A DNA stretch of 8,772 nt. It comes from Candidatus Margulisiibacteriota bacterium. Its GTDB lineage: Bacteria; Margulisbacteria; WOR-1; O2-12-FULL-45-9. The DNA lies in NCBI GenBank assembly GCA_030018645.1, contig JASEHX010000050.1, positions 1-8,772 of the forward strand, read 5' to 3'. Positions 6,447-8,772 of this stretch are shown here, one piece after another (position 1 is the stretch's first letter; the number at the start of each line of letters is the position of its first letter). The notes under the pieces are model-generated. The model was given only the letters and a program-made list of their open reading frames with translations. It did no database searches and was not told the DNA's origin. A program made the translations under genes and the position numbers.

Positions 6447-6980
6447 ATGCGGGAAGTGCTTACTGCTTTAGTTGTTGGTATTTTTATTGGCGCTTTACTC
6501 CTTTATCTCTGGTATAAAAAAGCACAGCGCTTTAGCAATCCATCAACCCAGCAATCAATTTCCTATTCCCCGCAAGAAGTGGAAAGCCTGCTCTTTAAAG
6601 CGGGCTATACAATAGTGACAAAGCAACCTAAAGCTACGATCATTACCGAAATTGATGGCAAAGAACACCTGGGAACGTTGGAGGCCGATTATTTAGTTGC
6701 CAAGGAGAAAAGGCAGTACGTTGTGTTTATCAAAACTAGCCAAGGGACCAGCGATCCTCTGGAGCCGGTTTTTCGCCGGAGGTTAGTTGAGCTCCAAACT
6801 GCCTTTGGGACCGAAGCGCTTTTACTGGTAGACCCGGAAGCCGGCGAGGTGGAAGAGATATCCTTCCGTTTTCCACGCGAGCGCAGGATTGACGGACTTT
6901 TCCGACTCCTCATTGCCGTCTTTATCGTTGCCGTAGTTATTGGTATAATCTGGATGCTGGTCCAATTACGTTTATTTTAG
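6447..6980 (+). CDS. Small protein with a membrane helix at each end and a PD-(D/E)XK-like core
   Basis: 177 residues, not assignable to a named family. Residues 4-22 (LTALVVGIFIGALLLYLWY) form an N-terminal membrane helix or uncleaved anchor, and 151-174 (FRLLIAVFIVAVVIGIIWML) a second helix at the C-terminus. The middle reads LEADYLVAKEKRQYVVFIKT (78-97), then FRRRLVELQTAFGTEALLLVD (109-129). The D-x(14)-xIK pattern followed by a helix and a LLLVD strand resembles restriction-endonuclease-fold (PD-(D/E)XK) proteins. The usual acidic residue before xK is Phe94 here, so if the fold is right it may be inactive. The gene lies between the methyltransferase and nadK. Its stop codon overlaps the nadK Shine-Dalgarno, which suggests co-translation with nadK. 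Function unknown. Confidence 0.75.
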   Translation: MREVLTALVVGIFIGALLLYLWYKKAQRFSNPSTQQSISYSPQEVESLLFKAGYTIVTKQPKATIITEIDGKEHLGTLEADYLVAKEKRQYVVFIKTSQGTSDPLEPVFRRRLVELQTAFGTEALLLVDPEAGEVEEISFRFPRERRIDGLFRLLIAVFIVAVVIGIIWMLVQLRLF

Positions 6981-6983
6981 GAG
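6979..6983 (+). promoter_or_regulatory. Shine-Dalgarno of nadK
   Basis: AGGAG lies 6 nt before the ATG at 6990 and overlaps the TAG stop of the preceding gene. It shows that this genome does use Shine-Dalgarno starts inside operons, in contrast to the leader-free first genes. It also fixes the nadK start. Confidence 0.8.
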
Positions 6984-6989
6984 CACAGG

Positions 6990-7751
6990 ATGAAAACAGT
7001 CGGCGTCATCTATAAAAAAGAAGATCAATTGATTGCGGGGACCGCCCAGCAGGTCATTAAAGAATTAAAGTCAAAGGGCTATAAAGTAAGCTTGGAAAAA
7101 GCTGACTTTGTCATCACTTTGGGCGGCGATGGCACGATCTTAAGAGCTGCGCGTCTCTTGCTAGGCAAAGACCTTCCTATCCTGGGTGTGCATATGGGAG
7201 GATTGGGTTTTCTTTCTGAAATTGATTTGCATAATCTCAATGACGCGCTGGAAACCGTTAAGAAAGGCAAATACAGCATTGATGCGCGCAGCATGATTGA
7301 AGCCTTGGTCAGCGGGAAAAAAATCGCGGCCCTTAATGATATTGTGATCGGCAAAAGCGGCATTGCCCGCGTCATGCGCATTGAATTGGAAGGAATCTCC
7401 GAGTTTGTCACCGACGGGATAATTTTTTCCAGCGCTACCGGGTCAACCGCCTATAACCTTTCTGCCGGCGGGCCGATCCTTTCTCCCCAGTCCAAAAGCA
7501 TGATTGTCAGCGCCATTTGTCCCCACGCTATCAGCACCCGCCCCTTGGTGCTGGAGCGGCCGGTTGCCGCCATTATTAATCGCGGGAAAGAATCTATTTT
7601 AACCGCTGACGGGCAAGTTTTAATTCCCCTGCATGAAGGACAAAAAATCCGCGTTCAGCCGTCAAAACAGCAGACCAAATTCCTGCGGATAAACCCTTAT
7701 GATTTTTTTGCAAGAATTGAAAAAGCGTTTGCTTTTGGGGCTAGGCCGTAG
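6990..7751 (+). CDS. nadK: NAD kinase (ATP- or polyphosphate-dependent)
   Basis: 253 residues. NAD kinase phosphorylates the 2'-hydroxyl of the adenosine ribose of NAD to make NADP, in the cytoplasm. All the family signatures are present in order: GGDGT at 45-49 with catalytic Asp47, GVHMGGLGFL at 66-75, LNDIVI at 115-120, SATGSTAYNLSAGGPIL at 148-164, and a late DGQ at 207-209. The length is at the compact end of the family, comparable to the short thermophile and clostridial enzymes; only 44 residues precede GGDGT, so the N-terminal alpha/beta segment is shortened. It follows the small membrane protein gene by 9 bp with a good Shine-Dalgarno, so the two are probably one transcript. Whether polyphosphate serves as phosphate donor cannot be read from the sequence. 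Confidence 0.95.
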   Translation: MKTVGVIYKKEDQLIAGTAQQVIKELKSKGYKVSLEKADFVITLGGDGTILRAARLLLGKDLPILGVHMGGLGFLSEIDLHNLNDALETVKKGKYSIDARSMIEALVSGKKIAALNDIVIGKSGIARVMRIELEGISEFVTDGIIFSSATGSTAYNLSAGGPILSPQSKSMIVSAICPHAISTRPLVLERPVAAIINRGKESILTADGQVLIPLHEGQKIRVQPSKQQTKFLRINPYDFFARIEKAFAFGARP

Positions 7752-7820
7752 TTTAATCCGCCGCGTTCAAAAAAAACTGCAATTTCTGAATGAATAGGGT
7801 GATAAAGAAGATGAACAACC

Positions 7821-8772
7821 ATGATGATATCACCCGCTGTAAATCAAAGTGCAATACGGCCGGCAACTGTAAGGCCGGCTGTGCCGCGGCTTGCCCCCCG
7901 TACCAGGGTAGAGCACCCGACGCCGCCCAGCCAATTCTTACGCGATTTGTCCAGGAGCATTGACCTTAGGGAAAGAGTGCTGTTCCGCGACCAGCTAATT
8001 GGGAAAATATTAACCTTTTTAGAGAAAAGGCACGAGAATTCGCCGGTCCTAGTCGGCGACGCCGGCGTCGGTAAAACGGCTATTGCCGAAGAAATTATGC
8101 GGCGGCTTTTAACCGGACAATTAGCTGTCAAGGAGGAAGGCATTGGCCGCATCCGTTTTAATAGCTCTGCCCGTTTTTTATCCCTCGACCTGGCAGGCTT
8201 ACAATCTTTGCGGACCAATCCTCCCGCGCTTGAGGCAGAAATTAAAAGCATTGAAACATTTATTGAAAATGAAGAAAAAGAAGGACGCGTAGTTATATTA
8301 TGGCTGGATGAAATCCATTTACTGCCCAGTTTTGCCCAGCTTGACCAGCGGCTCAAAGAAGCGACTGGCAGAGGATCTATGCAAATCATGGGAGCAACCA
8401 CCTACGAAGAGTATCGCCGTACCTTTGAAAAAGATGCTGCCCTGCAGCGCCGCTTTCCGGCAGTTGTAGTTGAACCATTGTCTAAAGCGGATAGCGCCCT
8501 CCTACTGCACGGCAATCAAGTTCTATATGAAACGACTCACGGAGTAAGATTACAAGGCAATCATTTATTAGCCGAAATTGTTAGGCTGGCGCATCGTTTT
8601 TTAACTGACCGTGTTTTACCTGGTTCCGCCGTTTCGTTGATGGACCACGGGCTTTCGGTCGTAGCTAAAAGGCAAGAGCGCATGAATGCTGCCCTCGTCG
8701 GCAAAAAAGGTCTTTTGCTTGCCCTTTTGGAGCAAAGAGTAAGCCAAGGATCTAGCCCAGAACTCGATCTAG
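7821..8772 (+). CDS. Clp-type AAA+ ATPase, N-terminal part (C-terminus off the right edge)
   Basis: 317 residues visible from the ATG at 7821; an in-frame TGA at 7812-7814 excludes a longer form. The first 36 or so residues are rich in Pro, Arg and Ala and look disordered. The Clp N-domain repeats of ClpA, ClpB and ClpC are absent. Next comes a first nucleotide-binding domain of ClpB/ClpC type: SPVLVGDAGVGKTAIAEEI with Walker A at 79-86, Walker B VVILWLDEIH (157-166), sensor-1 GATT (191-194), YEEYRRTFEKDAALQRRF with arginine-finger residues at 210-211, and a degenerate sensor-2 region DRVLPGSAVSLMDHGL (263-278; usually LPDKAIDLIDEA). The segment that should hold the aromatic pore loop (KYRGEFE in ClpB) reads SLRTNPPALEAE. 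It starts 69 bp after nadK with no clear promoter between. ATP binding looks intact; substrate threading is doubtful. Whether a second ATPase domain follows is unknown. Confidence 0.85.
   Translation, partial: MMISPAVNQSAIRPATVRPAVPRLAPRTRVEHPTPPSQFLRDLSRSIDLRERVLFRDQLIGKILTFLEKRHENSPVLVGDAGVGKTAIAEEIMRRLLTGQLAVKEEGIGRIRFNSSARFLSLDLAGLQSLRTNPPALEAEIKSIETFIENEEKEGRVVILWLDEIHLLPSFAQLDQRLKEATGRGSMQIMGATTYEEYRRTFEKDAALQRRFPAVVVEPLSKADSALLLHGNQVLYETTHGVRLQGNHLLAEIVRLAHRFLTDRVLPGSAVSLMDHGLSVVAKRQERMNAALVGKKGLLLALLEQRVSQGSSPELDL

Noticed and set aside
6943..6948. TATAAT inside the 3' end of the small membrane protein gene, 41 nt before nadK.
   Set aside because: The hexamer 17 bp upstream (TTTATC) is a poor -35, and the bases encode part of the C-terminal membrane helix; an internal nadK promoter is possible but not supported.
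7752..7820. Promoter between nadK and the Clp-type ATPase.
   Set aside because: The 69 bp gap has an A-run and a GATAAA but no -35/-10 pair at proper spacing like those at the other genes; readthrough from the nadK transcript is more likely.
7844..8401. A 185-codon minus-strand open frame.
   Set aside because: It lies opposite the Clp-type ATPase, whose plus-strand frame carries Walker A, Walker B and sensor motifs; the minus-strand product has no recognisable domain.

Overview
This 8.8 kb window looks like chromosome from an uncultured diderm (outer-membrane) bacterium. Two signs point that way. One is an outer-membrane beta-barrel protein carrying S-layer-homology (SLH) repeats, a combination typical of deep-branching diderms that tether the outer membrane through SLH domains. 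The other is the use of leaderless promoters. A Margulisbacteria/Saganbacteria-like (WOR-1) candidate phylum would fit, but that is only an impression; nothing here fixes the taxonomy.

The left two thirds (1-5624) is a minus-strand envelope and carbohydrate block. Read in transcription order it holds three genes. The first is a 1044-residue cytoplasmic glycoside phosphorylase of the cellobiose / 1,2-beta-oligoglucan phosphorylase type. The second is a signal-peptide-bearing PorV/UPF0164-like beta-barrel with two C-terminal SLH repeats. The third is a secreted Gly/Thr/Ser-rich, probably beta-helical, adhesin-like protein that runs off the left edge; its start overlaps the end of the barrel gene by 23 nt.

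The right third (5702-8772) is a plus-strand housekeeping block, divergent from the first across a 77 bp intergenic region. It holds a TlyA-family rRNA 2'-O-methyltransferase that lacks the usual S4 domain, a small protein with a membrane helix at each end and a PD-(D/E)XK-like core, NAD kinase (nadK), and the start of a Clp-type AAA+ ATPase that runs off the right edge. A tlyA-nadK neighbourhood is also common in Firmicutes.

The regulatory layout is unusually legible. Two plus-strand genes have a near-consensus sigma70 promoter (TTGTCT or TTGTCA, 17 bp, TATAAT) whose -10 ends 6-7 nt before the ATG, so their transcripts should start at or next to the start codon. The two large minus-strand genes have similar start-proximal -10 boxes. 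nadK, which is internal to an operon, has a normal AGGAG Shine-Dalgarno instead. No tRNA, rRNA, CRISPR array or transposase gene is visible. No single new system is evident. The best leads are the barrel with SLH repeats at its C-terminus, the S4-less TlyA whose C-terminal tail lies in an inverted repeat, the paired leaderless promoters, and the Clp-like ATPase whose aromatic pore loop appears to be missing.
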